From NCBI RefSeq assembly GCF_003258705.1, contig NZ_CP029480.1, forward strand, positions 3,720,001-3,784,000: a stretch of 64,000 bases of DNA, read 5' to 3'. This stretch comes from Arcticibacterium luteifluviistationis (lineage in GTDB: Bacteria; Bacteroidota; Bacteroidia; Cytophagales; Spirosomataceae). The translations under genes were made by a program, and so were the position numbers. The notes under the pieces were generated by a model. It saw only the letters and a list, made by a program, of their open reading frames with translations. It did no database searches and was not told the origin of the DNA. Of the stretch, positions 38,493 to 47,488 are shown one piece after another. Positions within the stretch are counted from its first letter, which is position 1. Every line of letters starts with the position of its first letter.

Positions 38493-38548
38493 AAAGGTTC
38501 AATATCCAGTTTTTACTAAATTGGTTGTTGAACCTTTCCTTTTTTTTC
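38493..38548 (+). terminator. terminator/attenuator hairpin between acpP and fabF
   Basis: Ten-base perfect arms AAAGGTTCAA (38493-38502) and TTGAACCTTT (38528-38537) enclose a 25-nt loop and are followed by CC and a T8 run. The T-run ends 13 bases before the fabF ATG. It is probably a partial terminator within the operon. Confidence 0.75.
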
Positions 38549-38560
38549 AAAAAGACCAAT

Positions 38561-39814
38561 ATGGAATTAAAACGAGTAGTAGTTACAGGACTAGGGGCTC
38601 TTACCCCTATAGGAAATGATGTTGAATCTTTCTGGGAAGGCCTTAAAAATGGCGTAAGCGGAGCTTGCCCTATCACAAGGTTTGATGCCACCAACTACAA
38701 AACAAAATTTGCTTGCGAATTAAAAGGTTTCGAAGTCACCGACTTCATTCCTCGTCAGGATGCTCGTAAAATGGACTTGTTTACACAGTTTGGTGTAGTA
38801 GCTGCAGAACAAGCAGTTTTAGATGCCAATTTTGATTTAGACAAGGTCAACAAAAATAAAATAGGTGTAATCTGGGGCTCTGGAATTGGAGGTCTTAAAA
38901 CTTTTGAAGAAGAAGTTTTAAATCTTGCCGATAACGACATGAACCCAAGGTTCAACCCTTTCTTTATTCCTAAGATGATTGCCGACTCGGCTTCGGGTCA
39001 AATCTCCATGAAGTTTGGTTTTAGAGGACCCAACTTTGTAACGGTTTCGGCATGTGCATCTACCAACAACGCCATGATAGACGCCTTTAACTATATTAGG
39101 TTAGGTAGAATGGTGGCTTGTGTTACTGGTGGCTCTGAAGCTGCAGTAACTAGAGCAGGAATTGGCGGGTTTAACGCTTTAAGAGCTCTATCTACACGTA
39201 ACGACGATTATAAAACAGCCTCAAGACCTTACGATACCGACAGAGACGGTTTTGTATTAGGTGAAGGTGGTGCTGGTATTATTTTAGAAGAATACGAGCA
39301 CGCAAAAGCTAGAGGAGCTAAAATATACTGTGAACTAGCTGGTGGTGGAATGTCTTCTGACGCATACCATATCACAGCACCGCATCCAGAAGGACTAGGA
39401 GCTTTCCTTTCTATGGAAGATGCCTTAGATGATGCTAAGATGGTTCCAGAAGATATAGATTACATCAATACTCACGGAACTTCAACTGGCTTAGGTGATC
39501 CTCAAGAAATCACAGCTATCGAAAACTTATTTAAGGATCATGCTTATAAAGTGAGTATTAGTTCTACAAAATCTATGACTGGTCACTTATTGGGTGGAGC
39601 CGGTGCGGTAGAATCTGTAGCTGCTATATTAGCTATTCAGCATCAAATGGTACCTCCTACCATTAACCTTCATAATGTTGATGAAAAGATTAATCCTAAA
39701 ATTGATTTAACTCCTAACGTAGCTAAAGCTAGAAAAATTGACACGGTGCTGTCAAACTGCTTTGGTTTTGGTGGACATAACGCAACGCTTATATTTAAAA
39801 AATATAATGGTTAA
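38561..39814 (+). CDS. fabF: beta-ketoacyl-ACP synthase II
   Basis: 417 residues from the ATG at 38561; an earlier in-frame start at 38525 would fall inside the upstream hairpin and is rejected. It elongates acyl-ACP by condensation with malonyl-ACP. The active-site Cys165 is in VSACASTNN, the two His in NTHGTSTGLGD and MTGHLLGGAGAVE. Full-length for the family and clearly paired with acpP. Confidence 0.97.
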   Translation: MELKRVVVTGLGALTPIGNDVESFWEGLKNGVSGACPITRFDATNYKTKFACELKGFEVTDFIPRQDARKMDLFTQFGVVAAEQAVLDANFDLDKVNKNKIGVIWGSGIGGLKTFEEEVLNLADNDMNPRFNPFFIPKMIADSASGQISMKFGFRGPNFVTVSACASTNNAMIDAFNYIRLGRMVACVTGGSEAAVTRAGIGGFNALRALSTRNDDYKTASRPYDTDRDGFVLGEGGAGIILEEYEHAKARGAKIYCELAGGGMSSDAYHITAPHPEGLGAFLSMEDALDDAKMVPEDIDYINTHGTSTGLGDPQEITAIENLFKDHAYKVSISSTKSMTGHLLGGAGAVESVAAILAIQHQMVPPTINLHNVDEKINPKIDLTPNVAKARKIDTVLSNCFGFGGHNATLIFKKYNG

Positions 39815-39865
39815 ATTGCGAGGCAAATAGCCCTAAAACAATAAATCACAAGGGCTAAAAACTTA

Positions 39866-40606
39866 ATGGCAGTAACAGAGACTATACTAGATTATTTCAA
39901 AACAGACGTTAAAGTCCGAGAGTTTAGAAAAGCAGTAGAACGTATAATTGGCGAAAAGCCAAAGAATGCCTCATTGTACCATCTTGCCTTCAGACACACC
40001 TCAGCATCTAAAGATTCTTCCATAAAGGGCTTTAAAGAATCAAATGAGCGTTTAGAATACCTCGGAGACTCCGTATTAGGTATGATAATAGCCGAATATT
40101 TGTTCAAAAAGTACCCTTTAAAAGATGAAGGTTTTTTAACAGAAATTAGGTCTAGAATAGTCAATAGAGAATCGCTAAACCAAGTAGCTAGAAAAATAGG
40201 CTTGGACGACCTCATAACCTTTGATGGTAATCGTGTAACACACGCCAGAACCTCTATGTATGGAGATGCCATGGAAGCCCTCATAGGAGCTATCTATTTA
40301 GATAAAGGTTTTAGGTTTACGAAACGCTTTATTGTCAAGAGCCTATTGGCCAATTATTATGACCTTGATGAGGTTATAAAAAACAACGCCAACTATAAAA
40401 GTATTCTACTCACTTGGTCTCAATCGTTGGGTAAAAGTGTAGAATTCGCCATTATCAAAGAAAATGGTAAACACCATAGCAAGGAGTTTGTAGCCCAGGT
40501 TAAAGTGGACGATGAAGTAATTAGTGAAGGAAGAGGCTGGAACAAGAAGAAAGCAGAACAAGACGCTGCCAGAAAAGCCACAGAAGCCCTTGAAATTAAG
40601 GACTAA
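39866..40606 (+). CDS. rnc: ribonuclease III
   Basis: A 246-residue double-stranded RNA endonuclease. The signature ERLEYLGDSVLG is at 61-72, the second metal cluster is in GDAMEALIGAIYLD, and a dsRNA-binding domain occupies ~175-245 (KSILLTWSQSLGKS, then GWNKKKAEQDAA). The acpP-fabF-rnc order is conserved in many bacteria. The stop overlaps that of the convergent siroheme gene by four bases (CTAA). Confidence 0.97.
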   Translation: MAVTETILDYFKTDVKVREFRKAVERIIGEKPKNASLYHLAFRHTSASKDSSIKGFKESNERLEYLGDSVLGMIIAEYLFKKYPLKDEGFLTEIRSRIVNRESLNQVARKIGLDDLITFDGNRVTHARTSMYGDAMEALIGAIYLDKGFRFTKRFIVKSLLANYYDLDEVIKNNANYKSILLTWSQSLGKSVEFAIIKENGKHHSKEFVAQVKVDDEVISEGRGWNKKKAEQDAARKATEALEIKD

Positions 40607-41175
40607 TCGTTTTTCTTCATCACGTTAGTAATTTCATTAAGCTTTTCTACTTTATACTCAAAATCACCTTTAAGGCGATTTCTTAACTCTTGTAGGTTAT
40701 CCAATGTTTCTTGTAAGGAATCTGGCAAAACTTGCTCTAATATCTCCCTAAATCTCTTTGCAAAGGTCGGCGATTTGCCATTTGTAGAAATTGCGACTTT
40801 CAAATCTCCCTTTTTCACCACAGAACCCAAGTAAAAGTCACATAAAGCAGGCTTATCTGCCACATTGACGAGAATGTTACTATCTCTGCAATCTTGCTGC
40901 ACTTGCTCGCTTACAGCCATTATTCCAGTACCTACTATCACCAGATTCTTAGCCGTCAAGTGTTCTGCTTTATAGGGCTCCAAAACCAAAGTGATATTAT
41001 ACGTTTTAGCCAATGCTCTTATCTCCTCCGAGATCTCAGGAGCTACCAAAGTAATATTGGTCTCAGGTGAGTTTTTAAGCACAGCCTCTAGCTTTTCAAG
41101 GCCCACATAGCCGCCACCAACTATAAGCAGGTTCATCTGCTCTAACTTTAAGAATACCGGAAATAAATTATTCAT
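40603..41175 (-). CDS. precorrin-2 dehydrogenase / sirohydrochlorin ferrochelatase-type protein (CysG N-terminal domain)
   Basis: A 190-residue protein equal to the N-terminal half of CysG or to Met8p/SirC. The NAD-binding GGGYVGLEK lies at 19-27, and the conserved ALCDFYLGSVVKKGDL and STNGKSPTFAKRFRE follow. It oxidises precorrin-2 to sirohydrochlorin for siroheme, the cofactor of sulfite and nitrite reductases. No SAM methyltransferase domain or siroheme-dependent reductase is adjacent. Whether it also chelates iron is unclear. It begins shortly after the ppiD-like terminator. Confidence 0.9.
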   Translation of the reverse strand: MNNLFPVFLKLEQMNLLIVGGGYVGLEKLEAVLKNSPETNITLVAPEISEEIRALAKTYNITLVLEPYKAEHLTAKNLVIVGTGIMAVSEQVQQDCRDSNILVNVADKPALCDFYLGSVVKKGDLKVAISTNGKSPTFAKRFREILEQVLPDSLQETLDNLQELRNRLKGDFEYKVEKLNEITNVMKKND

Positions 41176-41190
41176 ACACCAAAGGTCATA

Positions 41191-41221
41191 AAAAAAGGGA
41201 TACCGATGGTATCCCTTTTTT
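41191..41221 (-). terminator. bidirectional intrinsic terminator after the ppiD-like gene
   Basis: A perfect 14-bp-armed stem (AAAAAAGGGATACC arm) with a 3-nt loop; the T-run is formed by the arm itself in both directions. It sits between two minus-strand genes and ends the foldase transcript. Confidence 0.93.
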
Positions 41222-41238
41222 ATATTCGAAAATATTTT

Positions 41239-43362
41239 TTAGAACATTTTTGCTCTTCTATCTACAATTTCTGCAGCCTCTCTCACTGCTTGGTCTGCAG
41301 CAGAAGCCGAGCCATAAACACCTACACGTTGTTTAATATCTTCTTTGTATCTGCTATAATCTGCAAGCTCAGGAGCCGCATTTTCTTCAGTTTTCTTCAT
41401 AACGAAAACACCATTTTGACCTACGAAAGGCTTGCTTGGCGTATTCACTTTTAAACCAAACGCTTTTCCAATAGCGACAGCATCAATTCCTGCACTATTA
41501 AGCATTCCAGTAGCAATATTGATATCAGTAACCGACTCCACTAAAGCTCCTGCTCCGTAAGTTTTAGCTGCTGCTTCAAAGTCACCAGAAACATCACCTA
41601 GTTTGGCAATAATTTTTTCTCCTTTAAGCTTGTTCTTAACCTTAGCTTCTATCTGACTTTTAAAGTCTGAAGCTTTAGGACTTTCTTTATCAGTAGCATC
41701 AGTAAGAGCAGCAATCAAGTAAGTATCACCTACTATGAAAACTCTGTCTGCTACATCACCTACAGCAACATCATTTCCGTAAGCCCATAAAACAACCTCT
41801 CTAGCGTCTTGAACACTATTAAATGACTTAGAACCTGGTAAAACTCTCTGTGCAGTTAATAAAACTAAGTTTTCGTTAGCTGCTACTTTCGCTTTCATGT
41901 CACTTGCTGAAGAGATTTCAGCTCTTAAGCTTTCAGCATCTTGGTAGCTATCATTTAAAGTAATTTCAGATGGCTCCAATATTTTAGTAATGGCCGCTAG
42001 GTTATACTTAATGTTTGATTTTGCTTCTGTTACTTTAACAATGTGGTATCCAAAGTCAGTTTCTACCAAGTTTGGTAACAAACCGGCTCCATTATAACCG
42101 AAAACTGCTTTTTCAAAAGCAGGAATCATTCTACCATCATTACTGAAGTAGCCTAAGTCTCCACCTTGCTGTGCAGTTCCGTCAGAACCATTAATTCTTG
42201 CAAGCGTCTCAAAACTTGCTCCACCTTTAATTTGGCTTAATATATCTTGAGCTCTTACTTTGGCAGCTGCTTTTGTAACATCATCAGCACCTTGTGTATT
42301 AATTAAGATATGAGAAGCACGCAGTGTACTTACACTATCTCTTTCTGTACCCATGTATTTATAGATACTATAGTTTTGACCATCTTTAATTGGGCCAACC
42401 ATTCCACCTACAATACTGTTTGAAACGGCTTCTTTTACTTCTGCAGAAAGTTCACCTGCACTCCAAGAGCTTGGGTTACGAACATCAGAGTTTGCAGATG
42501 CATAAGCAGCAGCATTCTCAGCGGCAGCCATTCCACGAGCTAAATCATTTATTTCTTGAAGCAAAGCAGTAGAATCTTCACCTGATGGTAAAACCTGATA
42601 AACTACATAATCAAAAGAACGGCTATCAAAACCATTATACTCTTTCTGGTGCTTGCTGTAGTAGCTTTCAATTTCGTTATCAGAAACTTTTACCGTAGTG
42701 TCATTAACACTGTAAAAAGGTACATAAAGATATTCCGCCGAAATTTTATTGTTCTGCGTAGTATATTCCTTCTTAGCTTCTGCTGTAGTAATGTAGTCGC
42801 CTACACTTACTATGTTTTGATATTTCTCACTCTTACGAATTTGAATCAAGTTAGACTTGAAGCTATCCCAGATATACTGTTGCTCTGCTGGCAAAGTCTT
42901 GTTTGCGGCAGCATTAATAAACTCTCTATGCTGAGCTTCGTTAAAAACACCAGTGTTAGGGTCTGTGAATTGCTGACGAATAAATGGGTGTAGGTTTTTA
43001 GTCCCTTGTACCATTTCTCTTAATTCGTCTGACGTTACGTCAATTCCTAACTCTTCATACTCAGGCTGAAAAGCATTGTCTTGGACTAGTTGCTCCCAAA
43101 CCTGCTCTCTAATGTTTCTCAAATCATCTTCGGTAGCCGATCTTCCAGTTGAAAGTTCTTGTTGCTGACGCTGAACATCCACCAGTTTTACAAACTGTTG
43201 ATAATCCACATCTACGCCGTTTATCTCTCCTACATTCTCCTGACCGCTACTTCCGAGCGAGCCGCTAGAAAAATAATCACCAATAATAAACGCGAACAAT
43301 GCTAAAGCCAAAATCCCTATAGTAAGGACAGAGTTTTCTCTAATTCTACTAATTAATGCCAT
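41239..43362 (-). CDS. PpiD-like peptidyl-prolyl isomerase foldase
   Basis: A 707-residue membrane-anchored periplasmic folding factor. One transmembrane helix lies at ~13-30 (LTIGILALALFAFIIGDYF). A SurA-N/PpiD-like chaperone region follows, then a parvulin domain at ~345-455 with ASHILINTQ, GGDLGYFSNDGRMIPAFE and TDFGYHIVKV. A second chaperone-like region occupies the C-terminal 250 residues. It assists newly exported proteins leaving the Sec channel. Strong promoter upstream and a strong terminator downstream make it a single-gene unit. Confidence 0.93.
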   Translation of the reverse strand: MALISRIRENSVLTIGILALALFAFIIGDYFSSGSLGSSGQENVGEINGVDVDYQQFVKLVDVQRQQQELSTGRSATEDDLRNIREQVWEQLVQDNAFQPEYEELGIDVTSDELREMVQGTKNLHPFIRQQFTDPNTGVFNEAQHREFINAAANKTLPAEQQYIWDSFKSNLIQIRKSEKYQNIVSVGDYITTAEAKKEYTTQNNKISAEYLYVPFYSVNDTTVKVSDNEIESYYSKHQKEYNGFDSRSFDYVVYQVLPSGEDSTALLQEINDLARGMAAAENAAAYASANSDVRNPSSWSAGELSAEVKEAVSNSIVGGMVGPIKDGQNYSIYKYMGTERDSVSTLRASHILINTQGADDVTKAAAKVRAQDILSQIKGGASFETLARINGSDGTAQQGGDLGYFSNDGRMIPAFEKAVFGYNGAGLLPNLVETDFGYHIVKVTEAKSNIKYNLAAITKILEPSEITLNDSYQDAESLRAEISSASDMKAKVAANENLVLLTAQRVLPGSKSFNSVQDAREVVLWAYGNDVAVGDVADRVFIVGDTYLIAALTDATDKESPKASDFKSQIEAKVKNKLKGEKIIAKLGDVSGDFEAAAKTYGAGALVESVTDINIATGMLNSAGIDAVAIGKAFGLKVNTPSKPFVGQNGVFVMKKTEENAAPELADYSRYKEDIKQRVGVYGSASAADQAVREAAEIVDRRAKMF

Positions 43363-43418
43363 TCTAAATTTTTATATAAAATTTGTTCGTTCGCATAGCT
43401 CTGCTAAAAAACGAGCCG

Positions 43419-43450
43419 CAAAAATAGTTAGATTCCAAATGATTATCAAA
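43419..43450 (-). promoter_or_regulatory. canonical Bacteroidota promoter of the ppiD-like gene
   Basis: On the minus strand TTTG (43447-43450), a 20-nt spacer and TATTTTTG (43419-43426) match the consensus. Start near 43412, leader about 50 nt. Confidence 0.75.
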
Positions 43451-43493
43451 GAAATCTAATTTTGATTATGATAAATACTGCTTTAAAATTTTG

Positions 43494-44498
43494 TTAAAAG
43501 CCTTTCCCAATCGTTTTTGTCTGAATTTTACCGACATACATGTCAGATGTAATATAAAGAACCGAACCATCATCTCCCCATGCACAGTTGGCTGTGGCTT
43601 CATCTATTTCAATTCGTCCCAATAATTCACCCTTATCTGTCAAAACTAATATCCCTCCTGGTCCTGTGGTAAAAATGTTTCCATTCTTATCTGTTTTTAA
43701 GCCATCCGGCAAACCTTTATAGCCCGCTTTTACCATTGGTGTAGCATCATAAAGGATACTCCCTTCGCCTAAAGTTCCGTCAGATTTAATTTCGTAAGCC
43801 AAAATATATGCTTTTTCAGGATCAGACTGAGCCACGTAAAGTATTTTCTCGTCAGGTGAAAGAGCAACACCATTAGGACGACTGAGGTCTTTGATAACCA
43901 ATTCTGTTTTACCGGAAACATCTACTTTATAGACTCCAAAAACATCAATTTCTCTGGTAGTTGCATTTTCTCTATTTGGCAAACCATATGGAGGGTCAGT
44001 AAAATAATAAGTGCCATTTGCAGCTTGTACCAAATCGTTAGGGCTGTTAAATCTTTTACCCTCCCAGTTATCTGACACGGGAAACTTACCTCCTCCACCA
44101 TTCATAGGCATTTTGGTCACTCGCCTATCTCCATGTTCGCAGGCCACTAATTCTCCATCATTATTAATTATTAGGCCATTGCTTCCTGGCTCTAAACTAT
44201 AAGGTTGCTTTCCTGTGTAGCCAGAAGGATTTAGAAAAACACTTAGTCCTTCACCTGCCTTGTACTTGTAAATGGTATTTTCTGGTACATCAGAAAACAG
44301 CAAACACTTTTCTTTCTTATCCCAAACAGGGCCCTCAGCCCAAGTAAATCCATCCGCTAAAATTTCGACCTTAGCATTGACATCTATCAATTCGTCAAAT
44401 TTGGGATTTTCGCTAATTAACTTACTAATTGATTTCTGTTGGGCGTTGACACTTAAAGAAGCTATCATAATTATTGCTAGGGTTTTTATTAATTCCAT
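43494..44498 (-). CDS. SMP-30/gluconolactonase family protein
   Basis: A 334-residue exported protein with signal peptide (ending SVNAQ). It forms a six-bladed propeller of the SMP-30/gluconolactonase/LRE type: ILADGFTWAEGPVWD carries the conserved Glu ligand, NSPNDLVQAANGTYYFTDPPYG a second Ca2+-site cluster, and RPNGVALSPDEKILYVAQSD a third. It probably hydrolyses a sugar lactone or related ester in the periplasm. It could serve the keto-sugar metabolism suggested at the left end, although it is 38 kb away. It is divergent from the AlbA_2 gene. Confidence 0.88.
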   Translation of the reverse strand: MELIKTLAIIMIASLSVNAQQKSISKLISENPKFDELIDVNAKVEILADGFTWAEGPVWDKKEKCLLFSDVPENTIYKYKAGEGLSVFLNPSGYTGKQPYSLEPGSNGLIINNDGELVACEHGDRRVTKMPMNGGGGKFPVSDNWEGKRFNSPNDLVQAANGTYYFTDPPYGLPNRENATTREIDVFGVYKVDVSGKTELVIKDLSRPNGVALSPDEKILYVAQSDPEKAYILAYEIKSDGTLGEGSILYDATPMVKAGYKGLPDGLKTDKNGNIFTTGPGGILVLTDKGELLGRIEIDEATANCAWGDDGSVLYITSDMYVGKIQTKTIGKGF

Positions 44499-44610
44499 AA
44501 ATTCAATACTAAGGTTGTTACATCAAAAATATAAAACCCTACCAAACAAATGATATTTTGTTTTGATTTAAGCAGCACGTATTTTTATCGACTCCCAGAA
44601 ATATCAACAA

Positions 44611-45267
44611 ATGGAACTCGCATATAACGGAAAAAGAATAAAGGAACGAAGCTTAACTGACCTGAAAAATTTAGTCAGCAAAGGAGAAGGTCTGTATCTT
44701 GAATTCAAATACAAAGCCAAATACCCTGAAAAAATTATTAGAGAGATGGTGGCCTTTGCTAATACTAGCGGTGGTCAGCTTTTGGTTGGAGTAGATGACG
44801 ATGGCACATTAAGCGGATTAAAATTTGCGGATGAGGAAGAGTATGTATTGGTAAGAGAAATAGAACGAGCCATTACTCCTGCGTTAAATTACAGCATTGA
44901 ACGCCTGCGATTACCAAACGAAAATGAAATCCTGATTTTCCATATTCCAGAAAGTGATAACAAACCTTTTAAGGCTGCACAAAAAGTATACGTTAGGCAT
45001 AAAGACCGCACCATTCAGGCCAGCAAAGAGGTTAGAGAAATACTAAAGGGTAGAAAAAAAGATAAAAGCCTACGGTTTAATTATGGCGACAAAGAACGTC
45101 AACTCATGACTTACCTAGCCGATAATGCCCATATCACTATTGACACCTTTGCCAAAATATGTGACATTCCTAAAAAACAAGCTTCCCGTACCTTGGTTTT
45201 AATGGTTTTGACCAACGTGCTTCGTTATGAGGCTAGAGACGAAGGCGACATTTTTTTGCCTGTTTAA
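44611..45267 (+). CDS. AlbA_2/Schlafen-like putative DNA- or nucleotide-binding regulator
   Basis: A 218-residue protein. Residues ~12-140 form an AlbA_2 (Schlafen AAA_4) domain with EFKYKAKYPEKIIREMVAFANTSGGQLLVGVDDDG, the classic opening and glycine turn. Residues ~155-218 look like a winged helix (LADNAHITIDTFAKICDIPKKQAS). Proteins of this type are predicted nucleic-acid binding regulators. Its stop overlaps that of the convergent M16 gene by four bases. Confidence 0.82.
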   Translation: MELAYNGKRIKERSLTDLKNLVSKGEGLYLEFKYKAKYPEKIIREMVAFANTSGGQLLVGVDDDGTLSGLKFADEEEYVLVREIERAITPALNYSIERLRLPNENEILIFHIPESDNKPFKAAQKVYVRHKDRTIQASKEVREILKGRKKDKSLRFNYGDKERQLMTYLADNAHITIDTFAKICDIPKKQASRTLVLMVLTNVLRYEARDEGDIFLPV

Positions 45268-46547
45268 ATCTTCTCTCCTACCACAACCTCACTCAAAGAT
45301 TCCATGCTAAGGTGCTTATTGGCCATTTCTAAAACCTCTGCCGTGGTAACAGCATTTATTCTATCAATAAAATTATCATAATAGCCTTTTGGCAATTCTG
45401 ACAAAATTATGTTTTTGTTTCTCTCCATCAGTTCAAAAGAAGTGGTGATAGAGCCAGCAAAGCTTCCGCTCATATAATTTTTCACCGTTTCTAACTCATC
45501 TTGGCTCACTTCCTCATTTCTAAGTAAGTTTATCTCCTTCTCTATTTCATTAAGCGTTTCCTGTGTGTTTTCCTTTACCACATCAGAACCTATCATTAAG
45601 TAACCGAAACCTCTCAAAGGATTAACGGAAGATGAAATTCCATATGTAAAACCCTTATCCTCTCTTATATTAGTCATAAGTCTGCTTCCAAAATACCCTC
45701 CGAAAACAGTGTTGGTTACAGCCATTTGAAAAAACTCGGGATGCATTCTATCAAAAAGTGGCTTGCCAAGTCTTATAGTAGATTGCATTTTATCTTCCAA
45801 GGTCACTAACCTCTTTGATGGCGAAAATATTTCAAAAGGAATATCGAGTCTATTTTGAGCCGTGTAAGTTTCGCTGCCGAAATAACTTTTAAGCAGTTGT
45901 TTCTCTTTATCCTTTACATTTCCAGAAGCAAATATTCTAAAACTCTTTCCCTGCACATTAGTTTCATAAAACTCCACCAAGTCTTCTCTAGTCACCGTTT
46001 CTAGACTTTCGCTATTCAAAACTTTGCCATAGGGATTAACAGAGCCAAACATGACATCTTTAAATTCCTTGTTCGCCAAATAGGAAGATTTCCCCAAATT
46101 TAACTTTAGGTTTTGCAGAGCAATTTTTCGCTGAAGCTCTAATTCATCTTCAGGAAAAACACTATTCTCTAGCATATCCTGTATGATAGTAAGATACTTA
46201 TCAAGGTATTTTTTCAAGCCATAAAGCACTATGTACAGTCGTTCTATTCTGGAGCTTACTTCAATAAAGCCACCGTACTGATCAAAACCAGCCATTATTT
46301 CCGAACCGGTTCTAGTTTTTGTTCCTCCTAAAAGTAATTTTGAAAACAAGGCTGAAGTACCTAGTTTCTTTTCAAAAGCTGAACCCGCCTCAAAAACCAG
46401 TTCCAACTTAATTACCTCTTGCGATGCAAAACCAACCGAATAAAGTGGAATTTCATTTTGGAAAACATCTTTCTCAGCTTCAGCAAGCTTTACGGATTCT
46501 ACGGACTTAAAAGCTGGGGCCTGACTTCTTTCTAGCATTCTATTCAT
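45264..46547 (-). CDS. M16 (insulinase/PqqL-like) peptidase-family protein lacking the zinc motif
   Basis: A 427-residue protein with the two-domain M16 fold: LELVFEAGSAFEKKLGTSALFSKLLLGGTKTRT at the start, and the C-domain R/Y pair in SRLMTNIREDKGFTYGIS. The expected HxxEH zinc motif, normally in the first domain just after the GxxHFLEH position, is absent; that stretch reads TSALFSKLLLG. It is therefore likely the inactive partner of a heteromeric M16 pair whose active subunit is not in this window. No signal peptide is clear. It follows a terminator after the small lipoprotein gene. Confidence 0.85.
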   Translation of the reverse strand: MNRMLERSQAPAFKSVESVKLAEAEKDVFQNEIPLYSVGFASQEVIKLELVFEAGSAFEKKLGTSALFSKLLLGGTKTRTGSEIMAGFDQYGGFIEVSSRIERLYIVLYGLKKYLDKYLTIIQDMLENSVFPEDELELQRKIALQNLKLNLGKSSYLANKEFKDVMFGSVNPYGKVLNSESLETVTREDLVEFYETNVQGKSFRIFASGNVKDKEKQLLKSYFGSETYTAQNRLDIPFEIFSPSKRLVTLEDKMQSTIRLGKPLFDRMHPEFFQMAVTNTVFGGYFGSRLMTNIREDKGFTYGISSSVNPLRGFGYLMIGSDVVKENTQETLNEIEKEINLLRNEEVSQDELETVKNYMSGSFAGSITTSFELMERNKNIILSELPKGYYDNFIDRINAVTTAEVLEMANKHLSMESLSEVVVGEKI

Positions 46548-46574
46548 TTCTGCAAATATATACCCTTAAACAAC

Positions 46575-46608
46575 AAAAGCCTTCTCATTTTGAAATGAGA
46601 AGGCTTTT
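46575..46608 (-). terminator. strong intrinsic terminator of the small acidic lipoprotein gene
   Basis: Perfect 16-bp arms starting AAAAGCCTTCTCATTT with a 2-nt loop; the T-run is within the arm on the minus strand. One of the strongest hairpins of the window, consistent with a highly expressed upstream gene. Confidence 0.93.
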
Positions 46609-46624
46609 AAAATATCAGTTACGA

Positions 46625-46843
46625 TTACTCAGCAACTGCTTCTTCAACAGCTTCAGTAGCATCTTCCATAGTAGCTCCTACAGAATCAACAACTGACTCA
46701 GCAGCATCCATTGTAGCATCAGCAGCATCATCAACAACTGTTGCAGCCTCTTCCATAGCGTCAGAAGCAGAGTCAGTAGCAGAAGAACAAGCAGTAAAAG
46801 AAGCCATTCCGGCAAGTAACATAACAGCGATTAATTTTTTCAT
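46625..46843 (-). CDS. small acidic Ala-rich lipoprotein
   Basis: A 72-residue protein with a lipoprotein signal (KKLIAVMLLAGMASFTAC, lipobox FTAC at Cys19). The mature ~54 residues contain no Lys, Arg or aromatic residue and about sixteen Asp/Glu spaced within Ala/Thr/Val/Met, as in a long amphipathic helix of the Lpp or alanine-zipper kind. It is one gene with a strong terminator. A -7-like TAAATTTG (minus strand, 46882-46889) lies 39 bases upstream of the start. Function unknown; an abundant outer-membrane stress or spacing lipoprotein is a guess. Confidence 0.8.
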   Translation of the reverse strand: MKKLIAVMLLAGMASFTACSSATDSASDAMEEAATVVDDAADATMDAAESVVDSVGATMEDATEAVEEAVAE

Positions 46844-46980
46844 CGGTATTTTTTTGTTTAACGTTTTTTCTAAAATGAAATCAAATTTAAGAACTTTTTA
46901 AGTTATTGGATATAATACCCTAACATTTCTTTAAAAAAATCTTAAAATCGAAAAGAAGTTTAAATAAAACTTAGAATAAT

Positions 46981-47478
46981 TTAACTTCTCTCCGCTTTTA
47001 TCATCTTATAGAGTCCCGTGGTACGGAAAGTAAAAAACTTATGTCCGAAGAAGTTTGCCATAAAACTACAGGCCATTCCTACTAAATGCGAAACCTTTTC
47101 TCTCCAAAGAAGACTAAAGTCTCCAAAGTAAGGATTGATAACAGCTTTTAAGGTTCCAAGTGTCACCAACTCCTGTACTACAAGAGCCAAAGATGCGATT
47201 ATAAAAAACTTAACCCATTCTCTCTTTGAGTTTCCTGATTCTTTAGCAGAGAAAGCAAATATTTTTGCTGGTATAAATGTAGCGGCTGTAGAAATCATAT
47301 AAGCCCAAAAGACACTCCAAGCTAATGCACCATCTTGGTTCATTCCGAGGTCCAAAAACCATGTTTTAAGGGGAATCTGAGACAGGAAATTAACGGTGGC
47401 TCCAAAAAGACCCGTTAAAAAAAAGTTTATGAAACTTTTATGTTTCTTTAAATCTATGTTCTTAAGCAGCTTAGTCAA
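46981..47478 (-). CDS. GtrA family membrane protein
   Basis: A 165-residue inner-membrane protein with four hydrophobic segments, the GtrA-like small flippase family (FINFFLTGLFGATVNFLSQIP at the start, and the final FFGHKFFTFR). GtrA-like proteins help flip or modify polyprenyl-linked sugars for surface polysaccharide. It starts ten bases after nuoN ends and is probably read from the nuo transcript. The link to respiration is not obvious. Confidence 0.85.
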   Translation of the reverse strand: MTKLLKNIDLKKHKSFINFFLTGLFGATVNFLSQIPLKTWFLDLGMNQDGALAWSVFWAYMISTAATFIPAKIFAFSAKESGNSKREWVKFFIIASLALVVQELVTLGTLKAVINPYFGDFSLLWREKVSHLVGMACSFMANFFGHKFFTFRTTGLYKMIKAERS

Positions 47479-47488
47479 TCAGTTTTCT

